From contig NZ_CANOOQ010000001.1 in the NCBI RefSeq assembly GCF_947568225.1, positions 2,356,001 to 2,420,000 on the forward strand: a DNA stretch of 64,000 nt, in the 5' to 3' direction. The notes under the pieces are model-generated. The model was not told the origin of the DNA and did no database searches. It saw only the letters and a list, made by a program, of their open reading frames with translations. Made by a program: the position numbers and the translations under genes. This DNA is from Faecalispora anaeroviscerum (GTDB taxonomy: Bacteria > Bacillota > Clostridia > Oscillospirales > Acutalibacteraceae). Numbering within the stretch: position 1 is the stretch's first letter; every line of letters begins with the position of its first letter. Positions 40,653-48,724 of this stretch are shown one piece after another.

Positions 40653-41950
40653 CCCGAAAAACCAAGGGAAAGCGCTTTTTGGACGATGAGAGCGATCTGG
40701 AGGAGCTGGGCCGTGAGGGAAACCCGAACGCAAGAGAGCGCCGCGAGCGGGTCGTGTTCCCGCAGATGCCCCGCTGGCTGTACCGCGTGATTCTGATTCT
40801 GCTGATTTCGGTGGCGGGTCTGCTCGTATGGTTTAACCGAGACAACCTGTCACCGCAGAACATCGGCGGGTGGATCCAGTCAAAGGTGGTTGGCATGGGC
40901 GTGGGCGACGGCTACCCCGCCGCGCTTGACAATGGACGCAACGTGGCCCCCGGCAATTTTTTTGCCGCGGACAAAAACGTGGTTGTGGTCAGCGATACTT
41001 CGATTACGATGCTCAACTCTACCGCCAAGGAGCTGGCGCGCCGCCAGCACAGCTTTTCCAATCCCGTGGCCAAAGCCTGGGGCCAGCGCGTACTGGTGTA
41101 TAATCTGGGTGGCACGGGCTACCAGGTGGAGAGCATCTCCAAAGCGGGGGAGCGCCGCATTGCCGATTCGGATATTCTCGCTGGAGCGATTTCCGGTAAC
41201 GGGCGCGTAGCCCTTGCGACTGAAAGCCAGGGGTACCATTCGCGCATGACGGTATACCAAGAAAATGGCAAGGCGTTTTATACTTACGATTTTTCAGAAT
41301 ACTACATTACTCATATTGCGTTGAATCGCAGCGGCACCCGCGCTGCTGTGGCCGGGGTGGCCGCGAAGAACGGCGCAATGGTTTCGGTGGTGTATCTGTT
41401 CGATTTCGGCAGCCCGAAGCCGGTGTCGCAGCTTACTTATCAGGATAATCTGGTGCTTTCCCTCGATTACGGGCAGAACGGCGCCATTGTTGCGGTGGGC
41501 GACCAGCTCACGAGTGTGATTTCAGAAAATGGCGAAAAAACGGATTACGGTTACGGTTCACAAAGCTACCTTGGCAGCGCGGTGGATAACGGCCGCACGG
41601 CGCTTCTGCTGGCGCCCTATGCCAACGCGGATTCCGCCAGCCTGGTGCTGGTCGACGCGAAGGGTAAGCAGACAGCCTCAGTGCCAATGGGGCAAAAGGC
41701 AGAATCCATATCGCTGTACGGCGACACCGCCGCGGTGCTGCTCAGTGATGAAACAATTCATGCCTACACCGCGTCCGGCGGGGCGCAAAAGGGTGCGTGC
41801 AGCGGCGGGAAAGATGCCCGCGCGCTCACACTGCGGGATGAAAGCTCGGTGTACGTGCTGGGCTTCAGTGAAATCCGCTTAGAACACTTTGCCGCACAGC
41901 AGGAGCAGAACACAGCGCAGAACGCCGCCGGGAGCGCGGTCTCGGGCTGA
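40649..41950 (+). CDS. DUF5711-like membrane-anchored beta-propeller protein
   Basis: A 433-residue protein: basic/acidic N-terminal tail, one membrane helix (about residues 47-64), then a long extracytoplasmic region of repeated short beta strands (for example VVVVSDTSITML, RVLVYNLGG, GRVALATESQGYHS, RTALLLAPYANADSASLVLVD), consistent with a beta-propeller. It resembles DUF5711 proteins of Clostridia. Function unknown. The start overlaps the truA stop (ATGA), so it is co-translated with a tRNA-modification gene for no evident reason. Confidence 0.75.
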   Translation: MTRKTKGKRFLDDESDLEELGREGNPNARERRERVVFPQMPRWLYRVILILLISVAGLLVWFNRDNLSPQNIGGWIQSKVVGMGVGDGYPAALDNGRNVAPGNFFAADKNVVVVSDTSITMLNSTAKELARRQHSFSNPVAKAWGQRVLVYNLGGTGYQVESISKAGERRIADSDILAGAISGNGRVALATESQGYHSRMTVYQENGKAFYTYDFSEYYITHIALNRSGTRAAVAGVAAKNGAMVSVVYLFDFGSPKPVSQLTYQDNLVLSLDYGQNGAIVAVGDQLTSVISENGEKTDYGYGSQSYLGSAVDNGRTALLLAPYANADSASLVLVDAKGKQTASVPMGQKAESISLYGDTAAVLLSDETIHAYTASGGAQKGACSGGKDARALTLRDESSVYVLGFSEIRLEHFAAQQEQNTAQNAAGSAVSG

Positions 41951-42052
41951 TCAACAAACGGCTCTTTCCCTCCGGTTTCCGGCAGGGGAGAAAGGGCCGT
42001 TTTCTGCTCTTTTCGACAGGGCGATTGTTTACACTTTGTTTTTTTTCTAACC

Positions 42053-42081
42053 TTGCCGTAATATTTGCTTTGTGATATATT
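42053..42081 (+). promoter_or_regulatory. Promoter of the cvpA-like gene
   Basis: TTGCCG (42053-42058), 17-bp spacer, TATATT (42076-42081), about 50 bp before the start. Confidence 0.6.
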
Positions 42082-42129
42082 ATAGAGAAAAGACCCGCTC
42101 GGCGGGTTGTGAAATTCGGGAGGTTGCCT

Positions 42130-42816
42130 GTGAGTTTAATTGATTTAATACTGGTTGCGATTCTCACCTGGTTTACAATTGTTGGCTGCGAAAAAGGGCT
42201 GATCCGTTCCGTGGCCGGGTTTGTCGGCTATGTGATCGCCTCTGCTGCTGCGGCTGTGATCGGCCGCATGGCGGCGGGTGCTTTGTTTCAGAATTTTATT
42301 TATGACAATCTGGTGGGGAAAATTACAGAGACCCTGCAGAAAACAGCGGGCCAGGGAGCCGAGCAGAAGGCTCAGGCGCTCCAGGATTCGCTGCCGTCCT
42401 TCCTGGGAAGTGGTCTTTCCGGCGACGGCCTTTTATCGACGCTGAACGGCTCGATCGAGAAGGCTGCGCCGCAGATCGCAAATCTGCTGTCCCCTTCGGT
42501 GATCGGTTTTACCCGCCTGGTGATTACGGTGGTTTTGTTCTCGGCGCTTTATTTTGTCGTCCGTCTTCTGGTGCGCTTGCTTGGTTCGGCGTTCCGCCTG
42601 CCGATTCTTCACCAGATTGACATGGCTGCCGGTGGCGTTGTCGGCTTTTTCAGTGGCTGCGCGATCGTGCTGCTGCTTTGCATGCTATTGCAGATCGGCC
42701 TGCCCATGATGAAGGGTGGTCTGTTCGGTATTACGCAGAGTGATTTGAAATCTTCCTGGGTCTACCAGTCTATTTATGAAAAAAGCCCGGTTAATTTCCT
42801 GTTCCCTGAGGAATAA
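42130..42816 (+). CDS. CvpA family membrane protein
   Basis: A 228-residue protein with about four membrane segments and the CvpA start LIDLILVAILTWFTIVGCEKGLIRSVAGFVGYVIA. The central loop carries a long soluble insertion (about residues 60-120). CvpA proteins are linked to envelope integrity. The GTG at 42130 is chosen because GGGAGG lies six bases upstream. pgsA follows after 35 bp. Confidence 0.85.
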   Translation: MSLIDLILVAILTWFTIVGCEKGLIRSVAGFVGYVIASAAAAVIGRMAAGALFQNFIYDNLVGKITETLQKTAGQGAEQKAQALQDSLPSFLGSGLSGDGLLSTLNGSIEKAAPQIANLLSPSVIGFTRLVITVVLFSALYFVVRLLVRLLGSAFRLPILHQIDMAAGGVVGFFSGCAIVLLLCMLLQIGLPMMKGGLFGITQSDLKSSWVYQSIYEKSPVNFLFPEE

Positions 42817-42851
42817 TGGGGGATAGCCCAGAGGCAGATGGGAGTGGAGAA

Positions 42852-43469
42852 ATGAGGGACATCAACAAGAACATCACGATTCCGAATGCGCTTTCCGTTT
42901 TTCGAATCCTGCTGATTCCGCCATTTGTGCTTTATTTTTTGGCACAGCAGTGGCGTGCTGCCGGAGTCGTACTGGTGGTATCCGGCCTGACGGATTTGGT
43001 GGACGGTTATATTGCCCGCCATTTTAACCAGATCACCGAACTGGGTAAGCTGCTTGATCCGCTTGCGGATAAGCTGACGCAGGCCGCGGTGGCAGTGTGC
43101 ATGGCAATTGCGGAGCCGGTTCTGGTGCCGTTTCTGGCAGTGTTTGTCCTCAAAGAAACGGTGATGATCATTGCGGCCTGTGTGCTGCTGAGGCGTAAAA
43201 AGCGCCCCACGGCTGCAAAGTGGTACGGCAAGGTAGCTACAACGATGTTCTACGTTTCGTTTTCGGTTATTTATGTGCTGAAAGGCTTTTTTCAATACGA
43301 AAACTTTTACCTTACCATTACGCTGTTATCGGCGACCGTCGGAATGATGGTCTATGCCTTTCTTCAATATTTTAAAATTTTCTGGACGACGCTTCATTCC
43401 GAAGACCCCAAGGATACGGTTGACCTGGAGCTGAAGGCCAGACGCACCATTTCCCGCAAGCAGGGATAA
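42852..43469 (+). CDS. pgsA: CDP-diacylglycerol-glycerol-3-phosphate 3-phosphatidyltransferase
   Basis: A 205-residue membrane enzyme of the CDP-alcohol phosphatidyltransferase family. The motif D-G-x2-A-R-x8-G-x3-D-x3-D is complete (DGYIARHFNQITELGKLLDPLAD). It makes phosphatidylglycerol phosphate. The ATG at 42852 gives the typical N-terminus NITIPNALSVFRILLIP. The stop is followed by about 120 bp before the Clp gene. Confidence 0.93.
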   Translation: MRDINKNITIPNALSVFRILLIPPFVLYFLAQQWRAAGVVLVVSGLTDLVDGYIARHFNQITELGKLLDPLADKLTQAAVAVCMAIAEPVLVPFLAVFVLKETVMIIAACVLLRRKKRPTAAKWYGKVATTMFYVSFSVIYVLKGFFQYENFYLTITLLSATVGMMVYAFLQYFKIFWTTLHSEDPKDTVDLELKARRTISRKQG

Positions 43470-43591
43470 CGGTGCCGGTTTGCCCCAATTTCGCCGCAGG
43501 GCAGCACCTCCAAAATCACCCGCAGAGTGTTGGTTCAAGCAAAGAAACACTCTCGTAACCCGTAGCGGCAGCGGAGGAAAGAATTCACAAG

Positions 43592-45874
43592 ATGATTTGT
43601 TCAAGATGCAAAAAACGCCCGGCCGTTGTGTTTGTTGCCTCCAGTTCAGACGCAAAGGACGCCAGAGGATATTGCCTGAAATGTGCCAGAGAACTGGGGA
43701 TTCAGCCTGTAAAGGACATGATGAACCAGATGGGCATTACGGAGGATCAGCTGGAAACGATGGAGGATCAGCTCGACGAGATGATGGGCGGGCTGGCGGA
43801 GACATCTGGCGATGGTGACAACGACGGCGATGGCTTTGTGCCCGGCGGCGCGGCCACGTTCCCGCTCATTCAGAGCATGTTTGGAAGTGGAAAATCCGCT
43901 CCGGAATCCGGCGGCGAAACGACCCAGACCGTGGAGCATAAAAAACCCGAAAACAAAAAGAAGCGCCGTAATATCGACACCTACTGCTCCGATCTGACGA
44001 AGCGGGCCAAGAACCACGAAATCGACCGCATTGTGGGCCGTGATCAGGAGATTGCCCGTGTGATTCAGATTCTGTGCCGCAGAACCAAGAACAACCCCTG
44101 TCTGATCGGCGAGCCCGGCGTTGGCAAAACCGCCATCGCGGAAGGACTTGCGATTCGCATTGCGGAGGGCAACGTGCCCGCCCGCCTGCGCAAAAAAGAA
44201 ATTCACCTGCTTGATCTCACCGCGCTGGTGGCCGGTACGCAGTTCCGCGGCCAGTTCGAAAGCCGCATTAAGGGGCTGGTGGACGAGGTGAAGGCCGACG
44301 GTGATGTGATTCTGTTCATCGATGAGGTGCACAATCTGGTTGGCACCGGCGACGCCGAAGGCTCTATGAATGCCGCTAATATTTTAAAGCCAGCCCTTTC
44401 TCGCGGAGAAATTCAGGTGATCGGCGCGACTACCTTTACCGAATACCGCAAATACATTGAAAAAGACAGCGCGCTTGAGCGCCGCTTCCAGCCCGTGAAG
44501 ATCGGCGAACCGTCTGTTGAGCAGACGACGCAGGTGCTGCTGGGCATCAAAAGCTATTACGAGGATTTTCACCGCGTGCATGTGCCGGACGATGTGATCC
44601 GCCGCGCGGTGGTGCTCTCCGAACGATATATCAGCGACCGGTTCCTGCCCGACAAGGCGATCGATCTGCTGGATGAAGCGTGCGCCAGCGCCGCGCTGCG
44701 TAATCAGAAAATGGCGGATTACGACACCGCTTCCTTCCGTTTGGATTCCCTGCGTCAGCAGGAAACCGACCTGACGGCGGACGGGGTAGACCCGGACTAC
44801 GAGAAGCTGGCACAGGTACGCTATGAAATCGCCAGTCTGGAGGAGAAAACCCGCCAGCTGATGCCCGAAGCGCTCGGCAGTGATGTTGGCCTTGAGGATC
44901 TGGCGCATGTAATCGAGCTTTGGACGGGGATTCCGGCCAGCCGTGTGCAGGAAAGCGAGCTGAAAAAGCTCGCCGGCCTCGAGGAGCTGCTCAACAAAAA
45001 GGTGATCGGCCAGCAGGAGGCCGTTGCCGCCGTAGCCGCGGCTATCCGCCGCAGCAGGGTGCAGATCAGCCCTCGCCGCCGCCCGGCTTCGTTTATCTTT
45101 GTCGGCCCCACCGGCGTGGGAAAGACCGAGCTGGCCAAGGTGATTTCGAAAGAGCTGTTCGATACACCGGAAACGCTTATCCGCCTCGATATGTCTGAAT
45201 TTATGGAGAAGCACTCCGTTTCGCGCATCATCGGTTCGCCGCCCGGCTATGTGGGCTACGATGAGGCCGGTCAGGTCACCGAGAAGGTGCGCCGCCGCCC
45301 GTATTCCGTGCTGTTGTTTGATGAGATTGAAAAGGCGCATCCCGATGTGATGAACATTTTGCTCCAGATTCTGGATGAAGGCCGAATCACCGACGCGCAG
45401 GGGCGCACCGTCAATTTTGAAAATACGATCATTGTTATGACCTCGAACGCGGGCAGCGAAAAACGCGAGGGCGCGCTCGGCTTTGCCAAGACCGACGCTG
45501 ACGTGAGCCGAGAAAAAACGATGAAGGCTCTTTCCGAATTCCTGCGGCCTGAATTTTTGAGCCGTGTGGATGAGGTGATTGTTTTCCGTGCGATGAACGC
45601 CGAGGATTACCAGAAGATCGCCGCGTTGATGCTCGATGAATACACCACAGCCCTCACGGAGCGTGGAATTCGGTTCGCCTACGACGAAAAGGCCGTGAAG
45701 TGGCTCGCAGAGCATGCCATCGGCGGCAAGAGCGGCGCGCGTGATTTGCGCAATCTGATCCGCCGCAAGGTGGAGGATCGCATCACCGCAGAGATTGTGG
45801 AACACAGCGATTCATCTTTGTCTGGAATTGCCGTAACAGAAGAAAATGATGAAATAAAGTTGCAAATAATTTGA
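43592..45874 (+). CDS. clpE: ClpE-like ATP-dependent protease ATPase subunit
   Basis: A 760-residue Hsp100 ATPase. The N-terminus is a small zinc-finger (Cys3, Cys6, Cys28, Cys31) instead of a Clp_N repeat domain, as in ClpE. It is followed by an acidic/low-complexity linker to about residue 125, AAA domain 1 (Walker A 173-180, GEPGVGKT), a short coiled-coil middle domain, and AAA domain 2 (Walker A from residue 505, GPTGVGKT). An LGF loop (GALGFAK) suits ClpP docking. Possible CtsR-type control is not visible. GGAGG lies 13-14 bases before the ATG, longer than usual. Confidence 0.88.
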   Translation: MICSRCKKRPAVVFVASSSDAKDARGYCLKCARELGIQPVKDMMNQMGITEDQLETMEDQLDEMMGGLAETSGDGDNDGDGFVPGGAATFPLIQSMFGSGKSAPESGGETTQTVEHKKPENKKKRRNIDTYCSDLTKRAKNHEIDRIVGRDQEIARVIQILCRRTKNNPCLIGEPGVGKTAIAEGLAIRIAEGNVPARLRKKEIHLLDLTALVAGTQFRGQFESRIKGLVDEVKADGDVILFIDEVHNLVGTGDAEGSMNAANILKPALSRGEIQVIGATTFTEYRKYIEKDSALERRFQPVKIGEPSVEQTTQVLLGIKSYYEDFHRVHVPDDVIRRAVVLSERYISDRFLPDKAIDLLDEACASAALRNQKMADYDTASFRLDSLRQQETDLTADGVDPDYEKLAQVRYEIASLEEKTRQLMPEALGSDVGLEDLAHVIELWTGIPASRVQESELKKLAGLEELLNKKVIGQQEAVAAVAAAIRRSRVQISPRRRPASFIFVGPTGVGKTELAKVISKELFDTPETLIRLDMSEFMEKHSVSRIIGSPPGYVGYDEAGQVTEKVRRRPYSVLLFDEIEKAHPDVMNILLQILDEGRITDAQGRTVNFENTIIVMTSNAGSEKREGALGFAKTDADVSREKTMKALSEFLRPEFLSRVDEVIVFRAMNAEDYQKIAALMLDEYTTALTERGIRFAYDEKAVKWLAEHAIGGKSGARDLRNLIRRKVEDRITAEIVEHSDSSLSGIAVTEENDEIKLQII

Positions 45875-45882
45875 TGCTTGTC

Positions 45883-45912
45883 TTGACAATTTGTCTTGGA
45901 GCGTGTTATAAT
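45883..45912 (+). promoter_or_regulatory. Promoter of the tRNA cluster
   Basis: TTGACA (45883-45888), 18-bp spacer, TATAAT (45907-45912), both full consensus, 21 bp before the first tRNA. Strong, as expected for stable RNA. Confidence 0.9.
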
Positions 45913-45932
45913 TCATAACGTCGCTTTTGATT

Positions 45933-46006
45933 GCGGGTGTAGTTCAGTGGTAGAACTCCAGCCTTCCAAGCTGGTCGTGTGGGTTCGATTCCCATCACCC
46001 GCTCCA
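45933..46006 (+). tRNA. tRNA-Gly (UCC anticodon)
   Basis: Cloverleaf with acceptor GCGGGTG / CACCCGC, anticodon loop CTTCCAA (TCC), T-loop GGTTCGATTCC and encoded CCA. Reads GGA/GGG glycine codons. Confidence 0.97.
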
Positions 46007-46014
46007 AGACATTC

Positions 46015-46091
46015 GCGCCAATAGCTCAGCAGGATAGAGCAACTGCCTTCTAAGCAGTAGGCCAGGGGTTCGAGTCCCTTTTGGCGCGCCA
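46015..46091 (+). tRNA. tRNA-Arg (UCU anticodon)
   Basis: Acceptor GCGCCAA / TTGGCGC, anticodon loop CTTCTAA (TCT), T-loop GGTTCGAGTCC and encoded CCA. Reads AGA/AGG. Confidence 0.97.
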
Positions 46092-46096
46092 TATAT

Positions 46097-46174
46097 GGTG
46101 GATGTAGCTTAGCTGGTTAAAGCGCCAGTTTGTGGCACTGGAGATCGTGGGTTCGAATCCCATCTTCCACCCCA
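46097..46174 (+). tRNA. tRNA-His (GUG anticodon)
   Basis: Anticodon loop TTGTGGC (GTG). The extra 5' G (46097) faces discriminator C (46171), the identity pair of tRNA-His. CCA is encoded. One T-T mismatch lies inside the acceptor stem. Confidence 0.96.
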
Positions 46175-46185
46175 CTAAAATGAGG

Positions 46186-46213
46186 CGAGGCAAAGATGAA
46201 AATTTTTGCCTCG
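46186..46213 (+). other. Hairpin between tRNA-His and tRNA-Gln
   Basis: A 9-bp stem CGAGGCAAA / TTTGCCTCG with a 10-nt loop. It may be a processing signal or a partial terminator reducing tRNA-Gln expression. Confidence 0.5.
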
Positions 46214-46239
46214 TTCTTATTACCTTTTTCAATTGCTGA

Positions 46240-46315
46240 TGGGCTGTAGCCAAGCGGTAAGGCAACGGACTTTGACTCCGTCATTGCGATGGTTCGAATC
46301 CATCCAGCCCAGCCA
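46240..46315 (+). tRNA. tRNA-Gln (UUG anticodon)
   Basis: Acceptor TGGGCTG / CAGCCCA, anticodon loop CTTTGAC (TTG), T-loop GGTTCGAATCC and encoded CCA. Confidence 0.97.
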
Positions 46316-46340
46316 CCAGCTTGAAGCTGGACACAAATCG

Positions 46341-46368
46341 CGCACTCACATTTGTGGGTGCGTTTTGT
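46341..46368 (+). terminator. Terminator of the tRNA cluster
   Basis: CGCACTCACA / TGTGGGTGCG stem (one G-T pair) with loop TT, followed by TTTTGTTTT. Confidence 0.8.
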
Positions 46369-46410
46369 TTTATGCCCGCGCCGAAAGCCTGCATTGATAT
46401 TGAGTATCAT

Positions 46411-46439
46411 AAAGACCGCCGATTTTATCGATGGTCTTT
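46411..46439. terminator. Terminator at the end of the XRE gene
   Basis: AAAGACC / GGTCTTT outer stem with inner CGAT/ATCG, flanked on the plus side by GCTTTTT. It lies 26 bp beyond the minus-strand regulator's stop. Confidence 0.6.
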
Positions 46440-46465
46440 GCTTTTTACATAGGTATGTAAGCCTT

Positions 46466-46702
46466 CTATTTGAGCAATTCGTCGTATGATGTTCCAAGCA
46501 CGTCACGAATTCCGCGAAGCTGCGTTGCGTAGATATGTTGTATTCCCCGTTCAATTTTTACGAGAGTTTCTCGCGTCATTTCGACATTGGAAAGCTGAAG
46601 TTGACGGATTAATTCTGTTTGACCAATCTTCTTTTTCAGTCTGATCTCTCTGATGTTTCGGCCGATATGAATTTCATCTTGCTTAATCTTTTGATCGCTC
46701 AT
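46466..46702 (-). CDS. XRE-family helix-turn-helix regulator
   Basis: A 78-residue DNA-binding protein made almost only of the HTH_3 domain: IGRNIREIRLKKKIGQTELIRQL ... TRETLVKIERGIQHIYATQLRGIRDVLGTSYDELL. The ATG at 46702 is chosen because GGAGGG lies seven bases upstream; longer in-frame extensions would cross an operator-like palindrome. It is divergent from a small ribbon-helix-helix-like gene, with two related palindromes between them. The region is more AT-rich than its surroundings. Confidence 0.85.
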   Translation of the reverse strand: MSDQKIKQDEIHIGRNIREIRLKKKIGQTELIRQLQLSNVEMTRETLVKIERGIQHIYATQLRGIRDVLGTSYDELLK

Positions 46703-46721
46703 CACTATGCCCTCCATGCTT

Positions 46722-46737
46722 GAACTGATTTTAGTCC
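46722..46737. promoter_or_regulatory. Operator-like palindrome 1
   Basis: GAACT-GATTTT-AGTCC, differing from palindrome 2 at two positions. It sits directly upstream of the XRE gene's RBS and upstream of the -35 of the divergent promoter. Confidence 0.6.
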
Positions 46738-46744
46738 ATTTATC

Positions 46745-46773
46745 TTGATTGTAGAAGAAACAAATGATATAAT
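46745..46773 (+). promoter_or_regulatory. Promoter of the small RHH-like gene
   Basis: TTGATT (46745-46750), 17-bp spacer, TATAAT (46768-46773). Palindrome 2 starts one base after the -10, an ideal repressor position. Confidence 0.8.
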
Positions 46774-46774
46774 G

Positions 46775-46790
46775 GGACTGATTTGAGTCC
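46775..46790. promoter_or_regulatory. Operator-like palindrome 2
   Basis: GGACT-GATTTG-AGTCC, a perfect 5-6-5 inverted repeat overlapping the expected transcription start of the plus-strand gene. Confidence 0.7.
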
Positions 46791-46810
46791 AATTTAAACG
46801 AGAGAGGTGA

Positions 46811-46993
46811 ATGTGCTTGAAAAAGGTTACCATAATGATTGATGATTATTTATACCAATTTTATGAAAAGATCGGAGAGAATGCCGGCGGTAGGAATCAG
46901 GAGCAAGTGATAGTGGATTCTCTGTTCAAACTTGCAGGTGAGTTATCAGTGAATACTTTGAATGAGAAAGAGCAGCTGAAATCAAAGAGTTAA
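46811..46993 (+). CDS. Small protein, probable ribbon-helix-helix type
   Basis: A 60-residue protein (58 if the TTG at 46817 is the start, which AGAGGTGA six bases upstream favours). KKVTIMIDDYLYQFYEKIGENAGGRNQEQVIVDSLF has the beta-strand then two-helix pattern of RHH DNA-binding proteins or antitoxins. No toxin gene follows; the next 330 bp hold only terminators. It may co-regulate with the divergent XRE protein. Family assignment is tentative. Confidence 0.6.
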   Translation: MCLKKVTIMIDDYLYQFYEKIGENAGGRNQEQVIVDSLFKLAGELSVNTLNEKEQLKSKS

Positions 46994-47011
46994 AATCACC
47001 ACTAATCCAGA

Positions 47012-47048
47012 AAAAGAGTCCGAACGCAAATTGCGTTCGGACTCTTTT
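47012..47048 (+). terminator. Terminator after the RHH-like gene
   Basis: A 17-bp perfect stem AAAAGAGTCCGAACGCA and its complement with a 3-nt loop and TTTT end. Confidence 0.9.
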
Positions 47049-47165
47049 CTTAACAATTCAGCGGCTGAACGATAAGGAACGTGTGCTTTATGTTTGGCAG
47101 CAACAGGAATAAAGGCAGAATGGCTGAAATGAATTATCAAAAGAGTTGAAATACGTCTGCTGCAG

Positions 47166-47200
47166 AAAAGAAGCTTTCACATAAGTGGAAGCTTCTTTTC
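47166..47200. terminator. Second terminator-like hairpin
   Basis: AAAAGAAGCTTTCAC / GTGGAAGCTTCTTTT with loop ATAA and one mismatch. Together with the preceding terminator it isolates the XRE/RHH unit. Between them (47049-47165) there is only a 19-codon frame without RBS. Confidence 0.8.
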
Positions 47201-47326
47201 TTTCGTTTTGTTCTATGATATACTTGTTTTTATAAATGCAAATCAATCATAACCCTGTAATGCGAACCGTGCGGTTTTTAAACAGCGCTGCTTGCTGTTA
47301 CAGGGACGGGAAAGGGGTATAGAAAG

Positions 47327-47791
47327 ATGATATTCCGAAACGGAGAGCGCTCCGACAGCGAACAGTTGACGGAAATGCGAGTGGAATACCTGAAAGCGGA
47401 TTGGGGAACTCTGACGGAAGAGCAGGAAGCGGCGGTGAAAGAACAGCTGCCGGGTTATCTGGAACGTGATCTGGGGGAAAGCCTGACTGCCTATGTGGCG
47501 GAAGAAAACGGGCGCCTGGCCGGTACGGTACTGATGCTGATTGTGGAGAAGCCCGCCGGGCCGTCTGCGCTCAACGGCAAAACCGGAACGCTGATGAACG
47601 TTTATGTTCTCCCCGAGTACCGCAAGCTGGGTCTGGGTGCGAAGCTGGTCACCATGGCGCTGGAGGATGCGCGGCAGAGAGGCTTGTGCCATGTGGATCT
47701 TCAGGCAACCGCGCAGGGAAGAAAATTGTATGAATACCTTGGGTTCCAAAAGTCGGAATCACACTATACTCCCATGGTGTTCGAGCTGTAA
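47327..47791 (+). CDS. GNAT family N-acetyltransferase
   Basis: A 154-residue GNAT protein: N-terminal substrate part (FRNGERSDSEQLTEMRVEYLKADW), acetyl-CoA binding region VYVLPEYRKLGLGAKLVTMALEDARQRG and C-terminal YEYLGFQKSESHYTPMVFEL. Substrate unknown. GGGAAAGGGG is upstream of the ATG. It stands alone; an amino acid transporter operon with its own promoter follows. Confidence 0.88.
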   Translation: MIFRNGERSDSEQLTEMRVEYLKADWGTLTEEQEAAVKEQLPGYLERDLGESLTAYVAEENGRLAGTVLMLIVEKPAGPSALNGKTGTLMNVYVLPEYRKLGLGAKLVTMALEDARQRGLCHVDLQATAQGRKLYEYLGFQKSESHYTPMVFEL

Positions 47792-47902
47792 GCAGAACCC
47801 ACCGGATGCTGCGTGAAAGAGAGGCATTTGCTGCCGCCCACTTGTTTCAGAGGGCTCTTTCGCGTGGCTTTTTGCGGCCTTTATAAAAATTCCGACAGAC
47901 GG

Positions 47903-47931
47903 TTGACACGGCGGTAAGGATGTAGTAATAT
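47903..47931 (+). promoter_or_regulatory. Promoter of the amino acid transporter operon
   Basis: TTGACA (47903-47908), 17-bp spacer, TAATAT (47926-47931); a TATAAT five bases later has too long a spacer. The leader to the first gene is about 125 bp and AT-rich; I see no riboswitch or T-box in it. Confidence 0.6.
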
Positions 47932-48064
47932 ATAATATATTAATTCATATATGATTACTACGAAATAAATGGAACTCTTTTCTGGGAACGCCGTATCATA
48001 GAAAAAGTATTTTAAAATATTTTTTCAAAGTATTTGATATGACATATGAGGAAGGAATCAGACT

Positions 48065-48724
48065 TTGGATTTTGAGTTTATCAGGCAAAATGTGCCCATG
48101 TATCAGACTGCGGCGCTGCTGACACTGCGAATCGCTCTGTGGGGCGTTTTGTTTTCGTTTTTACTTGGGCTGTTCTGCAGCCTTATTCAATATTATAAGG
48201 TACCTGTGCTGCGCCGGATTGTCGGCATATACATTGAGCTTTCGCGCAATACGCCGCTGTTGGTTCAGTTGTTTTTTCTGTATTTTGGCCTGCCAAAGCT
48301 GGGCGTTGTTATTGACTCTGAAAGCTGCGCCGTCATGGGGCTGGCCTTTCTGGGTGGCAGCTATATGGCAGAGGCGTTCCGCAGCGGGCTTGAATCTGTG
48401 GAGAAAGGTCAGCTGGAGGCCGGGCTCAGCATTGGGCTGGAGCATTCGCAGATCATCCGCTATGTAGTGCTGCCGCAGGCGCTCTCCGTTTCGGTTCCGG
48501 CACTGTGCGCAAATGTGATTTTTCTAATCAAAGAAACGTCGGTGTTCAGCGTGGTGGCTCTAGCAGACCTGATGTATGTTGCGAAGGATTTGATCGGCTT
48601 GTATTACAAAACAGATGAGGCGTTGTTTCTGCTTGTGACCTCCTATCTCATCATCCTGCTGCCGATTTCGATTGCCTCTTCGCTTCTGGAAAGGAGGCTG
48701 CGCTATGCAGGATTTGGGAATTAG
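48065..48724 (+). CDS. Polar amino acid ABC transporter permease 1
   Basis: A 219-residue HisM/GlnP-type permease with about five membrane helices and the EAA coupling loop EAFRSGLESVEKGQLEAGLSIGLEHSQIIRYVVLPQA. The start is TTG at 48065, supported by GAGGAAGGA upstream and by the family-like opening MDFEFIRQNVPMY. Its end overlaps the second permease by 20 bp. Confidence 0.92.
   Translation: MDFEFIRQNVPMYQTAALLTLRIALWGVLFSFLLGLFCSLIQYYKVPVLRRIVGIYIELSRNTPLLVQLFFLYFGLPKLGVVIDSESCAVMGLAFLGGSYMAEAFRSGLESVEKGQLEAGLSIGLEHSQIIRYVVLPQALSVSVPALCANVIFLIKETSVFSVVALADLMYVAKDLIGLYYKTDEALFLLVTSYLIILLPISIASSLLERRLRYAGFGN

Noticed and set aside
44384..45805. A 473-codon frame opposite the Clp ATPase gene
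   Set aside because: Antisense shadow of a conserved coding region; no start signal or family features.
47090..47150. A 19-codon frame between two terminators
   Set aside because: No RBS, too short, and no recognisable feature; probably chance.
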